Below, piece after piece: positions 1 to 23,389 of a stretch of DNA of 64,000 bases (positions within the stretch are counted from its first letter, which is position 1; every line of letters begins with the position of its first letter). The notes under the pieces were generated by a model. The model searched no databases and was not told where the DNA came from. It saw nothing but the letters and a program-made list of their open reading frames with translations. The DNA lies in assembly GCA_035610365.1 (NCBI GenBank), contig CM069433.1, positions 56,534,487 to 56,598,486 of the forward strand. The letters run 5' to 3'. The DNA is from Aquatica leii. Lineage: Eukaryota > Arthropoda > Insecta > Coleoptera > Lampyridae. The position numbers and the translations under genes are program-made.

Positions 1-119
1 AATTAGAGGCTAGGTTGAAAGTAACGAGGTTTTAACAATTGGGAATATGCGGAAAGCCGGATTGTTAAAACTCGTAAAAAATATTGACCACACTAAAACA
101 TTTTATATAGATATTTAAA

Positions 120-385
120 AAAAAATGAACATACTGCTAAACATAAAATCGCAATGAATAACGTACAGCAAAACGCCAAGGAAATCGAAGTGTTAGTAAG
201 AAACTCGTTTGCTGAAATTACAGCATTAGATTGGCAAAAATAGTGCAAGCAAGTGGATTAATTGGCTCAAGCTATGTGGGAGAAAGATGGATTAGCTGAC
301 AAAGTAGTGGGAAGTTTTAAATTTGTAGTGAATACTTGTTTCTCGTAAAATTTCACAAGTTCGGAAGAAGAAGAATAAGAAAGTA
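120..385 (+). pseudogene. C-terminal scrap of a DDE transposase
   Basis: A plus-strand reading with an in-frame stop gives ...ITALDWQK*CKQVD... followed by WEKDGLADKVVGSF and an acidic tail (EEEE). This resembles the C-terminal end of insect DDE-type transposases, where a Trp-centred helix and an acidic tail close the protein. It lies in an ndl intron and is too short for a family call. The rest of 386-806 shows nothing recognisable. Confidence 0.35.
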
Positions 386-690
386 ACTAATAATATTGTT
401 TTTAATTGCAATAAAGTATTTTTTTTTCAGTCTTAGTTTACCTTTTATAGATCTGTTCCTTTCTGCTTTTGTCAAAAAAAAATTGTTACACTGGTTATGC
501 AGCACACAATACATTTGTCTGTATCCAACAATACAAATTTAAATTAAACGCCTAAATACTTTTTTTTTGAATTGTACCTTACAAGCTACTATAGCGCCGG
601 TAGCCTCTGTCTAATTATCTTGTTTGCTGAGTTGAGCTGCATGTAACATTTTGCAGTTTTAAAAAATTATTTTCAATTATATTTTATTTA

Positions 691-12720
<12,030 letters not shown>

Positions 12721-14619
12721 TTGTAAATTTAGTTATTAAGTTATACGAGTTTCTTTTAGGAACGTGGAATAAAATATGACGCGGAATTTATTTGCTGAAC
12801 AGTTCATATTTTTTAAAAACAAAACTGCACAATTGTATATAAAACTGCTTATAATTAAAAAACTTATAACACTTTTACTTGGAACGTTCTCAATTTATTT
12901 ATGCAAATTAATATTTTTCTATTTTAATTTGAAAAAAGTATTTCGTTTTTGTTATATAATATAAATGCGTCGCTGTTGTTATAACAAATCAGACCTTTGC
13001 ATTCAGTCTTCTAAACTTCAAAGGTAAGCAAATGTCAATTTAAATTTCGTTAGACACGAATATAAGAGCTGACAGTTTAGGTAAAATCACAGAGTGTGAA
13101 ACGGAATGAAAGACTAAAATCGGAATGAGTAATGATTCTGAAATTTGTAGTGACAGCCTTAATGCGTTTGAAATAGCGCTATTCGCCAAATACAGCATAT
13201 CTCATTTATTTTCAGCTCTCTGTTTAGCGTACACTGCGTTTGAAGTTTCAGTGGTAGAGAAAAATAATTTCCTTCGAAATCAGCACCTGGATTTTTCCAT
13301 CAAACTGAGAATTTATAAAAAGCCAATTACGTGTAATATCCTGTTTGAAAATTGAGAAAATATTGTTTTGACGTACCATTTATTTGTACTTTAAATTTGT
13401 CAAATCCCATTTGTTTGTACTATTTTCATAAATTAAAAAGTAAATTTGTTTTTATTCGCATTCTTGCCATTACTGTAATAATTGACATGAACCAAAAATG
13501 AAGTTAGCTTATGCGTATTTGAAATATTTCCGAGTTAAATTATACATAAATTATCCAACATATACCAGAAAAATGTTTTTCGTGTTTTTCTGTTTATATT
13601 AATTATTTTCAATATTTCATAGCTTAATAAAAATGCTTTTCAGCGGTTTCTGTCGGTGACATTTTCATATTCCTTGAATATTTATATCGCAGTAAAAATA
13701 TACCATTTATTATTCTCATTCAAATGTCGAATGTCAATAACATATTATTACAGCATCCAGAATTCAAATCTATCCAGACAAATATGTTCGCATACACGCT
13801 TTTTAAACAGAAAGCGTTTATTCATTGAATAATATTATGGCTGGTGTTGTAAGTAAATGCTTTGCAATACAGAAATTGAAGTCTTCAATAGTAAATTCAA
13901 GAGTATAAAAAAACACGAGCGTTTCGAAAATTAAACTTGATCAATATGACGGTGTGTAAGCAAACAACGATGGCAGATTTAATTAAGCAATCAAAAAATG
14001 ATAATCTCTAAAAAATTATTTATAGTAGTTATCGTTAATGTGAAATTGGGGTCGTTCTGTTAGGGCAGGGGCGTTAACAGAATAAAATAAATCAACTTAT
14101 ATATATTTCGTTTCTAGTTACCAGTTAACTCTTTAAAACGTGTACACTTAAGTTTAAATTAAAACTTGTTTTGCAAAAAACGTAAATCTATACGATTTTT
14201 TAACGTTAGTCGTAAATAATAGATTTATTGGTCTATTTTTCAAAAGTTTAAAATAAAGTCAACGCTCAAACACCCCGCATCAATCAAATTAAAAATGAAT
14301 TCTGGTCAAATCTGTTGGCAATTTGGTATAATAATCTATGAACGGTTCTGATCAAAAGAGCCAATATGCACGAAGCTAAAAAATAGACAATTTTTTTAAT
14401 TATAAACCGACATACACTAATAAGATAGGTTGGGTTCTCAATCAAACGTCTAAAAGTCGTAAATAATTAACGTTTTAACTAATTTTTGTTTAATTTCATT
14501 TTTTTAAACAAATATAAACAGATTTTCAATAACAAATTTTAAAAAAGACGTAATATGTGTTTATTAATATGTTAAAAACCGTAAAAAATATGTCTGTTTT
14601 CGAATTGGTTACTTTACCT
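12721..14619. other. Region upstream of ndl, no other gene recognised
   Basis: Should hold the ndl promoter and 5' UTR, but no convincing core promoter could be picked by eye. A 76-codon open frame at 13125-13355 matches nothing I know and may be chance. Confidence 0.4.
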
Positions 14620-14800
14620 TAATATTTAACTTGGTAAAGATTCTTTTTCCTCCTCTGTGTATTACAAGAACTAATTTCGAACTCTTCGCTTGGGAGGGGC
14701 TTGCTAAAGTACTTGAATCCATCTTTGTGGCAACGTTTCGTGCTACCAGCAAGCACTTCATCAGGCCACTGTAATTTATTAAACTCGTAAGTCAACAACA
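14620..14800 (-). repeat. PLE-type terminal repeat remnant
   Basis: A short unit around a hammerhead core with the same layout as the PLE terminal repeats at 45.6 and 49.1 kb (CTGATGAAG, a stem, then GAAACGTT) but different flanks. It probably derives from a second PLE family. Confidence 0.5.
14727..14769 (-). ncRNA. Hammerhead ribozyme, PLE type
   Basis: The minus strand reads GTGGC-CTGATGA-A-GTGC...GCAC-GAAACGTT-GCCAC. Stem I (GTGGC/GCCAC) pairs over 5 bp. Stem II (GTGC/GCAC) pairs over 4 bp with a 9-base loop. Stem III is the minimal self-complementary ACGT, with GTT as the expected cleavage triplet. All core bases are present. Very short stem III is known for PLE hammerheads. Activity is inferred, not shown. 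Confidence 0.7.
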
Positions 14801-16619
14801 TAGTAACAACAAAATTATAGGGATTAACTTGTGTAAAAGGTTTTGTTATTTTATTTGAATTGAAATCAATATCTGATTATAAGATTGGATAAAAGAAAAA
14901 ATACGGTTATTTTTTTACATATATATATTATATAATATATATAAACAATTTTCCTAACCATTATAGAAAGAGTTAGTGTTAGTTTGGTTTACCAAATGTC
15001 ATTAAAATATTGTAAAGCAAACATCGTCCAAGCACTAATTTATGGAGAACTTGTCACTAGACAAAAATGAGTTTGCTTAGATGCTAGACAACTGTTCGTT
15101 TTTTCCATTGTAACAGTAAATTATTTTAAAAATAACTCCGTTGGTGTTTACCAAATTAAGTTAACTGTATCATAGCTGCAAAACAAGCTGCAAAGAGAAG
15201 AGGACAAAAAATTTCCAAATGTAGCGAGATGCTTATGAATTACTAGAACTAGGTTAAAACTAAGCATTAATTATCGGTATTGTAGTGACCACTTACTGTT
15301 AATGATGACAAAATTGACAATACAATAGAAGTTGAATAGTATGCTCTTACTTAAGGATACTATTGTAATTTTGTTTTTGGGTTATGCGTGTCAACAAAGA
15401 AATATTTGCTATCTTGCAAAAGCAATTTAATTAACTTCCTATAAGACGTAGCGAATACCTCACTAAAACGAAACTTGTTTGCAATGAAAGTTATTAACGT
15501 TTACTTAATTTTAATTATGCCTACTTTAATTTCAATGCTAATGATTTACGACTCGAACTCAAATCAAAAATAGAGAAAATGTTAAAATTACAAAAACTTT
15601 TAGAGAAATCAAGAATTAAAACGACAGAATTAAAAAAATTATAAACATCGTTTCATAATAGACGATAATAGAGAAAAAAGATTAACATTGGATATGTTTA
15701 AAAAGGCCAAGAACAAGAACACTAACCAGGTTCTATCATAAAAGTCAAAAGAAAAAAAGAGAGTCAAGAAAGACTTTGCTAGTCTTTCAAATAAACCAAA
15801 AAATAAGGTAAAGATGATTGAAAAAGGATCTGAAGAATTTATTCATCTATGTAAACATCAATTTATTTTACCTTAAAATCAAAATGTAATTTAATTCAAA
15901 AAAAAATTTTGGCTAATTTTTCCGGGTAAAAAATGGCAAATTGTTTTGCACAAGTTATACTTCATTTTGTTGTATTTCTTTACAATAAGATAAAATTATT
16001 ATGTAAAAATACACGCAAATAAATAATGCGCAATATTACTAATCAATTATTTATAATAAGCAAATATATCAGGATATGTTCTTAGTTGACGCGTTTTCAA
16101 AATTCACTGTAAAAACTAACCTTAAGCGGAATGTGTAAGAACTTGTCTATCTAAAGTTGTGATATGTTACTAGTAAAAAATTCTATGTATTGTAAAATAG
16201 TAAAAGCAATTCAATAATACAACTATATTTAATAATAAAAATAAATACAAAAAATTAAACGAGTCACGCTCGACCACATTAGCTCACGGAAGAACTGAAA
16301 CTTCTAATTAAATTCTTTTATTTTTATTTATTGATGAAAAAAATATAATGTTCTGGAACTCTGCCATTTTAAATTAACTAAACACTGTTTCCTTTTATAT
16401 TATAAAAATCCATTACCACTCTCATTTTTTAAAGAATTTTCACTTAAATTAAATTATATAAAAATTTAAAAAAAATTGAAAACAACGCTTCATAAACACA
16501 TGGATAGTTACAACAAAATGAAAGGTTAGAATAGATCATGTCAATATAAATGTCAGAAATGTAAATAAGGGCATATAATTTGTTACGACTGTTCTGTCCC
16601 CTTCTTCGTTACGGTGCAA
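14801..16619. other. No recognised gene
   Basis: AT-rich DNA with no open frame of note and no terminal repeats seen. Confidence 0.5.
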
Positions 16620-16935
16620 CTTACCAAACTTCAGAAGAAAACAACACAAAATAATAGATTTAGTTTGTTTTTATGTGCAATATATGTTACTTTGTTACTA
16701 TAATATGGTGCGCAACTGAGTTCCTGCTGTTTTTCGAAAGATGGCTCCAGCAGTAAGTGCTAGTCGATTGTGACTTATCCAAAACGTCATAAATCAAGCT
16801 TAGATACATGGTAAACAAACCGCTTCAACACATTAGTGATTTTGCTTTTGCGTCATATACTTTTGATTGTGTGAAAATGTCTGATTTTGTGCCAAATAAT
16901 CGTCATTTGCGGAAGTTTGATTTATATACTTAAGT
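16620..16935 (+). pseudogene. 5' remnant of a second mariner element
   Basis: At about 16878 an ATG starts MSDFVPNNRHLRKF, which matches the N-terminus of a mariner-family transposase that normally begins with a similar helix. It breaks off after about 17 residues and joins unrelated PLE sequence. The preceding 250 bases are probably the 5' untranslated part of the same element. Confidence 0.55.
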
Positions 16936-16949
16936 GATCCAAAACTATA

Positions 16950-17745
16950 AAAAATATGGTCTTAATAGGTACCTCTAAAGAGATGGAAAATCAACTTGTG
17001 AATCAAGCTAGATTTTAAATTCCAAAAAGATAACAGGGAAATGAATTAACTTGAAAAATCAAAAGACCAGCTAACAAAAAGCCACTACAGAGTTATGTTA
17101 TCAACTTGTAAACCAAGCCAGATTCTAAACTCTATAAAAAATGACTTAAGAAATAGTCTCCGTATATGTAGAAGAAATATCGTCACGGTTATTTTGGCTA
17201 CTTTCTGTAACCAAAGTCTATATGGACTTACTAAAGTCTACAAACAAGGTATACCACCTTGACCTATCGTCAGTACTATTCAATGTCCTAAAGCTAGCCA
17301 AGTGTTTGTTCAAATGTTTTTGCAAATTTACAGGTAAAACCTCTTCTTATCTATCAGTTTACACTTTAATTTGTTCAATGTTTGAATTCCAAGATTTTCT
17401 AGTAAGTTTTGATGTAGTATGTTCACTTTTTAACAAAGTTCTTTTTAAAGATTCACTTATTATCAAACAGATTCTGTCTTACATTTGAATTTAGTTCCTT
17501 TTATCGATACGTGTTTATCATCCACTTACTTCCAATTTAATAAGTTTTACAAATAAGATGGTTCTTCTTTATTTTCTGTTATAGCTAACATTTTTATAAA
17601 ACCTTTTGAAACGATTGTTCTTGGAATCATCGATAACCTAATGTTTGGTTTAGGTATGTTGACAACATGTTTATTGTTTGGTCCCATGGTCATTTTCATT
17701 TCGAATTTGATAGCAGCGTAACATTGATATGACAATTAATGATAA
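16950..17745 (+). pseudogene. Decayed Penelope-like element (copy 3)
   Basis: The first part (16985-17200) matches, in inverted orientation, the 3' untranslated region of the PLEs at 45-51 kb (ATCAACTTGT...CCAAGCCAGATTCTAAACTC, present twice). From 17222 the reading matches PLE reverse transcriptase: CKFTGKTSSY, LVSFDVVCSLFNKV and FKDSLIIKQILS, then an RT catalytic-region relic (YVDN in place of YVDD) at about 17655. Many indels; non-functional. Confidence 0.75.
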
Positions 17746-20700
17746 TTAAGTCAAGACAAGCGCTAGCATTAAACAGTTTACAGTATTATTTGTAGTTTTA
17801 TGTCTTATTAGCCAATATATCATCTATAGTTTACGGTTTTTATGCCAATGAATAACTGTAATGTTATTTATGATTATGTTTTACTTTGATGTTTTAGTTG
17901 CCACGTATTTTGTAACATAAATTGCTTGCGAGAAGTACAAAATAAGAAGACATACAATTAAACGTAGTTGATATTTTATATTTGACCCATTGTACAACGA
18001 GAAACTCAGTGGTGTCGTTAGATGCTTTTTGCGAGGGCTCTCCCAGTATGCTTTTACGCCTCCTCAGAGTACTTTAACAAAAACACGTAGAAGATTATAT
18101 ATATTGATAAATTTATAAGTTTGTATTAATACGAAGCATATGAGTAATAAATCTAATATCCATTTTAAAATAGAAGCAAATCGCCGGAATTCCGACATAT
18201 GAAGATATTGGAGTGGATTAGGATTTTGCAGTCTGACGCCAGCAATTATTCGGTCTTTCCTAAAGCCAAAAACTGCTAACATATCTCTTTTCGTATGTGC
18301 AAGTGCGAATTAATGAGTTGAAATTATTTACAGATCAAACTAAAAACATCGCCCAATAATTGTCATTTTAATTGTTTTGATTTTTTCCCATTTACTTATT
18401 TGTTTACAGTGACTATAACCACTATTGTTAACATCACTAGACAGAAAAAAAAAGAAAAATAAAAAAAACACTTAAAAAAAATGCATGCAATGAAATGCAC
18501 TAAAAAGTCAAAAATAATTATATAATTCAGTTACAATAAAACGGCGAAATTTTTATTTAAGTACATAAAATTACTTTTTGTATTCGTTTAATTGTAACCA
18601 AATTAAATAATTATTTTTGCTTTTTTGTGCATTTTTTTAATCGGTTCTTTTTTTTTATACAAAAAGCAAAGCATTTTAAGAAGTTGCTAGACTAATATAG
18701 TATAAGAAATCATACTGATGTACACAGATCTAAAACTGAGTTGACGTTTTGCGTGTCATAATTTTAACTTGTCATAAAACGTCTAAGTTATTAAAAAATT
18801 AAAGATAAAAATAAACCGCAAATAAATAGTCAGAAACGCTTATCGGTAATGTTGGAAATTGTGTTATACTAAATATATCAGAAAAAAAATTAACGTGTTG
18901 TTGTGTTTTTGGGTTTTTTAAGATTGCAACACCAATCTTACTCGCCTCAAAAACTGACATTGTTTATACTAATGAAACAAATCCCTTTCATTTCTTATAC
19001 ATTAGGCAACAAATAAGTATATATTTTTTCTTTAAGTTATTTCTTATAATCTCTTCTTACATTATGTATTGTCATTTCAAACAAATTAATAAATTTTTTC
19101 AAGCGCCATTGATCAATCACGTACCGTGATTTTTAACCTCCTGGGCAGAGACTAAATTTGTCGCTCTCTTAATTAAGTATTTAAATTCAAAACGCTCAAA
19201 AATGTATAGAAATTCTGAAGAACTGCTGTAAGAATATATTTGTTACTATGTATTGTACTGAATACAAATAAAAAAAGTCACGAATGTACGTCTTATAATA
19301 CAGTGCACGCCGCTTATTGGAATCACAGATAATTTTATCGCTTTATTAAAGAACAGATCAAATCAGGTGCCGGAACGTGCCAGAACGCCGTTCAAGTACT
19401 GGTTTGGGGTGAAAAAATTTGTTTGTTGTTTTCGGATTCTCCTTCTCCATACCCCCCCCCCCCCGACCCCGCGATGGGTCTTACAATGGGCGTTCCGGTA
19501 GTGTAAAATTTACGCGTTTATTCATAACTTTGATTTATTATTAACTATGTACTAATAATTAGAATAATTAAAAACAGTTTTCTACATTAAGCTTTATTTT
19601 TGCAGTGTATTTTTTATTAAAGTACGTATTTTGAGTAACCTACGTAACATTACTTTATTGGAACAACCGTAAATACGTTAACTTCGGTTACTTTATTTTT
19701 GTGGCACTTGAGAAGAATGTGCAGTTTTTAGAATATCAACTTTATTTAACTACGTCTTATGTGATAACATAATTTTGTATTTATTTTTATTTTTGATGAC
19801 AGTATATTGAAAAGTGTAGTTCATGAAACAATGAATAACCAATTAACATTGTTTTTAATTACTTTTTATTAACGGTGTCAACAACCTTAGGAGACTAATT
19901 AATACACGACCATGATTTTCAATTTATTTGGCTCAAAATTTAGATTTTTTATTAGGGCTGTTATTTTGACATTTTTTTGTATCGATGCTATGATTTCACC
20001 ATCTACAATCTGTTAATCAGATACACGCTGTATGTATTTACTCCTTTGTAACCAATAAACATTTAGTATTTGTTTTTCCTTAAAATATCAAATTTTGTTA
20101 TCAAAGACCCTAAGTTTAAGTATAAGCGTGCACTGTATTCTAATCTGATAATAGTCATTTTAGATGTATAGCTGTTAAATATTTAACTAAATAAATATAA
20201 ATTTTCAGTTGCATACACCAATAGATGTTTTAATCTTGCAGTATTCAATGCAAATTTCTGCATTTGTGTTCACAATGGTTGAAGAATTTAATTATTTCAT
20301 TAGTACTTTTCTAAAAGCATTTGTACCTGATTACATGAAATTAATATGCTCATTATTTAAAAAAAAAAACATTCATTGTAGCCGCTGCTGTATTTCTGAG
20401 TAGTCTGATACGCATGGTGGCAGCAAAGTAGTTGACGTACAGCAAATAATGCAATTTATGCAGGTTTAGACCTATATTGTGATACCGTCGCGGTGCTGTG
20501 GCTTATACCTGACGTGTCTAAACAGAAATTAAACATTTACTTCAAAGAAATTTTTGAGAGAAATCTGTAGAAGTTGCATTTGTTTGTGAAACAAGCTTTT
20601 GATACGATGCATATTTAATTACTAATGATATCCTTTAATCAAAAGCATATTTTTGAGTACCATTGCATATGTTTTTAAATGTTACGCACTTCTTTCGTAG

Positions 20701-21139
20701 ACTAAATATATAATTATACTCATTTTTTATCTTTAACAAAGACTCACAATAAATAAACTTTAAAAGTTTTGTTAAATTTAAAACACTCATTATCAGCAGC
20801 AGCCTTTTGAGTGCGTAGTGTAGTTTTCAAAACGATTTAGAACGTTAAATGTATCTGTATCGTGTTTAAAAATGTAAGAGGCGGTATTTTAAATGTCCTT
20901 TATCAACACTTTACAATAATGATAATGTCAGTTTTTGAACTTCCTTATAAGAAGAGACATTAAGATAAAATACGTTTTTAGCAGTAAGTCTTTAATAGTA
21001 GAAGTAATTTCGCTTAGGTATTCGAAAATTCCAAGCTTAAAGTAAGGAAGGTTGCGCAATAAATCACAAAGTGTAATCAGTAGCAAGCTCGGGATGCTTA
21101 CATGATAAACCCTTCCAAACAAATTCCACATTGTCCACT
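17746..21139. other. No recognised gene; one C13 run
   Basis: AT-rich DNA. A 13-base poly-C run is at 19452-19464, just after a GC-rich stretch with repeated CCGGAACG/CAGAACG words (19365-19400) that may be transposon debris. Confidence 0.5.
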
Positions 21140-21850
21140 AGCTAGTTACGAGATCGTTTATCAGCCAAGGCGTACGTGATTACCACTCAGGTTAACGGCG
21201 GAGATAAAGAGACCATGAATGAGGAAACAGGCCGCTTAAACCCGCGCCCCGGGAACTCTCGATGTCTCTCTCGTGAAGATAAATAACCCCTCAGTAATTG
21301 CGTGCGGAGCGATACCATATTTCATACACGCCATGAGCCATAACTTAGAAGGCAATTACTATGAGTACGTCGTTTATCATCAGGCTTCTCTAGACATGGA
21401 AAGAGGGGCTGATTATCGAGATTAAATTGATAAGAAATTTTATTGCATTTATCATACCTTCAATCTTTTTGATTTTCTACACTTATATACGTATCTTTAT
21501 TTAATAATAAAACCGTGCGAAAATGTTAACGAATAGGGGAGAATAAAAAATATTTGTTTTTTGGTTAACAATAAATTTTCTTACATAAGGTGTTGACGTC
21601 GGTTGAGGTTATGTAATTCCTTTCTCTAGTTTATATCATGTTCCATTGTTGTGGTAAACGTTCCCTACGGTCTACAATTAATCCACAGAAATCCCGTACC
21701 GGTTAGCGAGGAAATCAAGTTGGGTTAGTGGTCAGTGTGGCCTCATTTAGAAATTCCGCCAGATTCCTAGAACCCTTCTGTAATTGAACTAACCGAGACT
21801 GAATTAAGTGTTTATCTTGATCCCATACATTAGCAAATCTTGTAATGCTT
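21140..21850. promoter_or_regulatory. GC-richer non-coding block with clustered GATA motifs
   Basis: Distinctly less AT-rich than its surroundings and without an open frame of note. WGATAR matches on either strand occur near 21158, 21202, 21277, 21374, 21428 and 21449, with more near 21812, 21859 and 21889. I count six in about 300 bases. This fits an enhancer or an old conserved element, but only composition and motif density support it. Confidence 0.3.
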
Positions 21851-22907
21851 ATGTTTCTTATCATACAAAAAGATGACGCACAACGTTTCTTATCTTAATT
21901 ATTATTTAAAATGCAGTGCATACAAAAATTAGAGTAAATTATTTATAGGTACGCCGATTCTTTACAGATTATTTTATGATACGGTCCTTCTTGATTCTTA
22001 TTTTTACCTACATTTGAAAATAACACTAAATATTTCTTATATGTTCAATATTTATTTCTGGTAATTAATCTAACAATGATCTATTAAAAATAACATAAAA
22101 TCCATTTATTTTGATAAAATTATCTTATTATTAATAGTTATTAACATACCTAAAATCATTTTGTTTATATAAATTCAATAAATTATTTATTTGGTTCAAT
22201 TTATTTGTATGTGAATAAAATGCACAAATTTAAATTTTTTCATCATTTATTTTATTTTAATATTCATGCCATACTTGCTTAAATGTTAATTTTTTTTTAA
22301 AACTATTTGATTAAATGGACAAAGACGTAACCAATTTAATCATATAACCAATTAATTTGATTTTTTTCAGTTTTACTAATAAACAGTTGTTTATACATAC
22401 ATTGGTCTAGTATAAGCGCTTGTATTGTTGTCTTGCATTTCTAATGACAAACATAGCAAGAAGATGTATATCATGTAATTAAGGTTAAAATTATTACCAT
22501 AGCTTTTGGATTGTTAATATTTGACATGTATGAAAATGGGAGAAATAAATGTATTAAAGAAGCAAATTCTTTGTAAAGTAAATTAAGTAATGTGTAGTAG
22601 TACAAAATATGGAATTCTAAGGTTAAGTCCCAGTCCTAAATTTTTTTAATTTAATTCAGATGAATGCAATAATTGGAAAGTTAATGATGAAAGATATCAA
22701 AGTGCAGTTAAATTATATTGGGTGATGAAAAAGCACCAATAAATAATTTACCAATTTTTATGAGAACAACGATAACAAAAACCAGAAAATGACTTTTGCA
22801 AATTTAATCAAAGAAGTCAAAAAAACTAGAAGAATATATTTGTATACTTATAGAAATGGAAAAAAATGCCAATACAGAATATTAAAAAAAAATTAATAAT
22901 AAAAATA
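21851..22907. other. No recognised features
   Basis: Strongly AT-rich DNA with no gene, repeat ends or RNA seen. Confidence 0.5.
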
Positions 22908-23376
22908 ATTCAAAAGTGTTTGATGGCAGAGCCATCTCATAGTATAAATTTACTATGTGATTAAAATTAACTGTACATAGCTATAAACCATGGTAAATAC
23001 GTTGAGTTAGTTTAACACCCGCGAAATTCAAAATAAGCTTTGAAAAATTCGTCGGGATAAAACCACAACGTAAAAGGACATTGGGGGTGAGCAATGTCAA
23101 TGCAATTGTGTAAACGCCACCAGAGTTAACTACTAGACAGCTGTTTCGCCTTTTTGGGGCTCATCAGTAGTAGGAGTTGTTCCCACAATTGCATTGACGC
23201 CCCTTATAGCTTTATAATTAAGTACGACGAAGTTAAGTTATCAAAGCTTATTTTGAATTTCGCGGGTGTTAAACTAACTCAACGTATTTACCATCGTTTA
23301 TAGCTATCTACAGTTAATTTTAATCACATAGTAAATTTATACTATGAGATGGCTCTGCCATCAAACACTTTTGAAT
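22908..23376 (-). mobile_element. Palindromic hammerhead-bearing element, copy B
   Basis: A 469-base foldback. The left arm (22908-23041) and right arm (23243-23376) are inverted copies of about 134 bases with only two mismatches that I can find. The arms start ATTCAAAAGTGTTTGATGGC. The centre holds an intact-looking hammerhead on the minus strand, itself bracketed by a second 15-bp inverted pair (GTCAATGCAATTGTG and its complement). No protein is encoded. Related degraded copies lie at 7270-7650 and 30170-30470. It may be a short non-autonomous relative of PLE terminal repeats or an animal retrozyme. Confidence 0.75.
23130..23173 (-). ncRNA. Hammerhead ribozyme (copy B)
   Basis: Minus-strand order: CTACTA, CTGATGA, GCC-loop-GGC, GAA, ACAGCTGT, C, TAGTAG. 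Stem I pairs 6/6. Stem II is 3 bp with a seven-base loop. Stem III is fully self-complementary, so it can form a 2-bp hairpin or a dimer. The cleavage site would follow C at 23136. An outer 15-bp helix (23096-23110 with 23190-23204) extends stem I beyond an internal loop, as seen in natural hammerheads with loop-loop contacts. Every conserved core base is present. Confidence 0.8.
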
Positions 23377-23389
23377 GGTAAAAATGCGA

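Noticed and set aside
13125..13355. 76-codon open frame upstream of ndl
   Set aside because: No recognisable motif, no splice or promoter context, and of a length expected by chance.
19452..19464. C13 run as a structural or regulatory element
   Set aside because: A single homopolymer without repeated G or C tracts; it cannot form a G-quadruplex or i-motif by itself and is prone to sequencing error.
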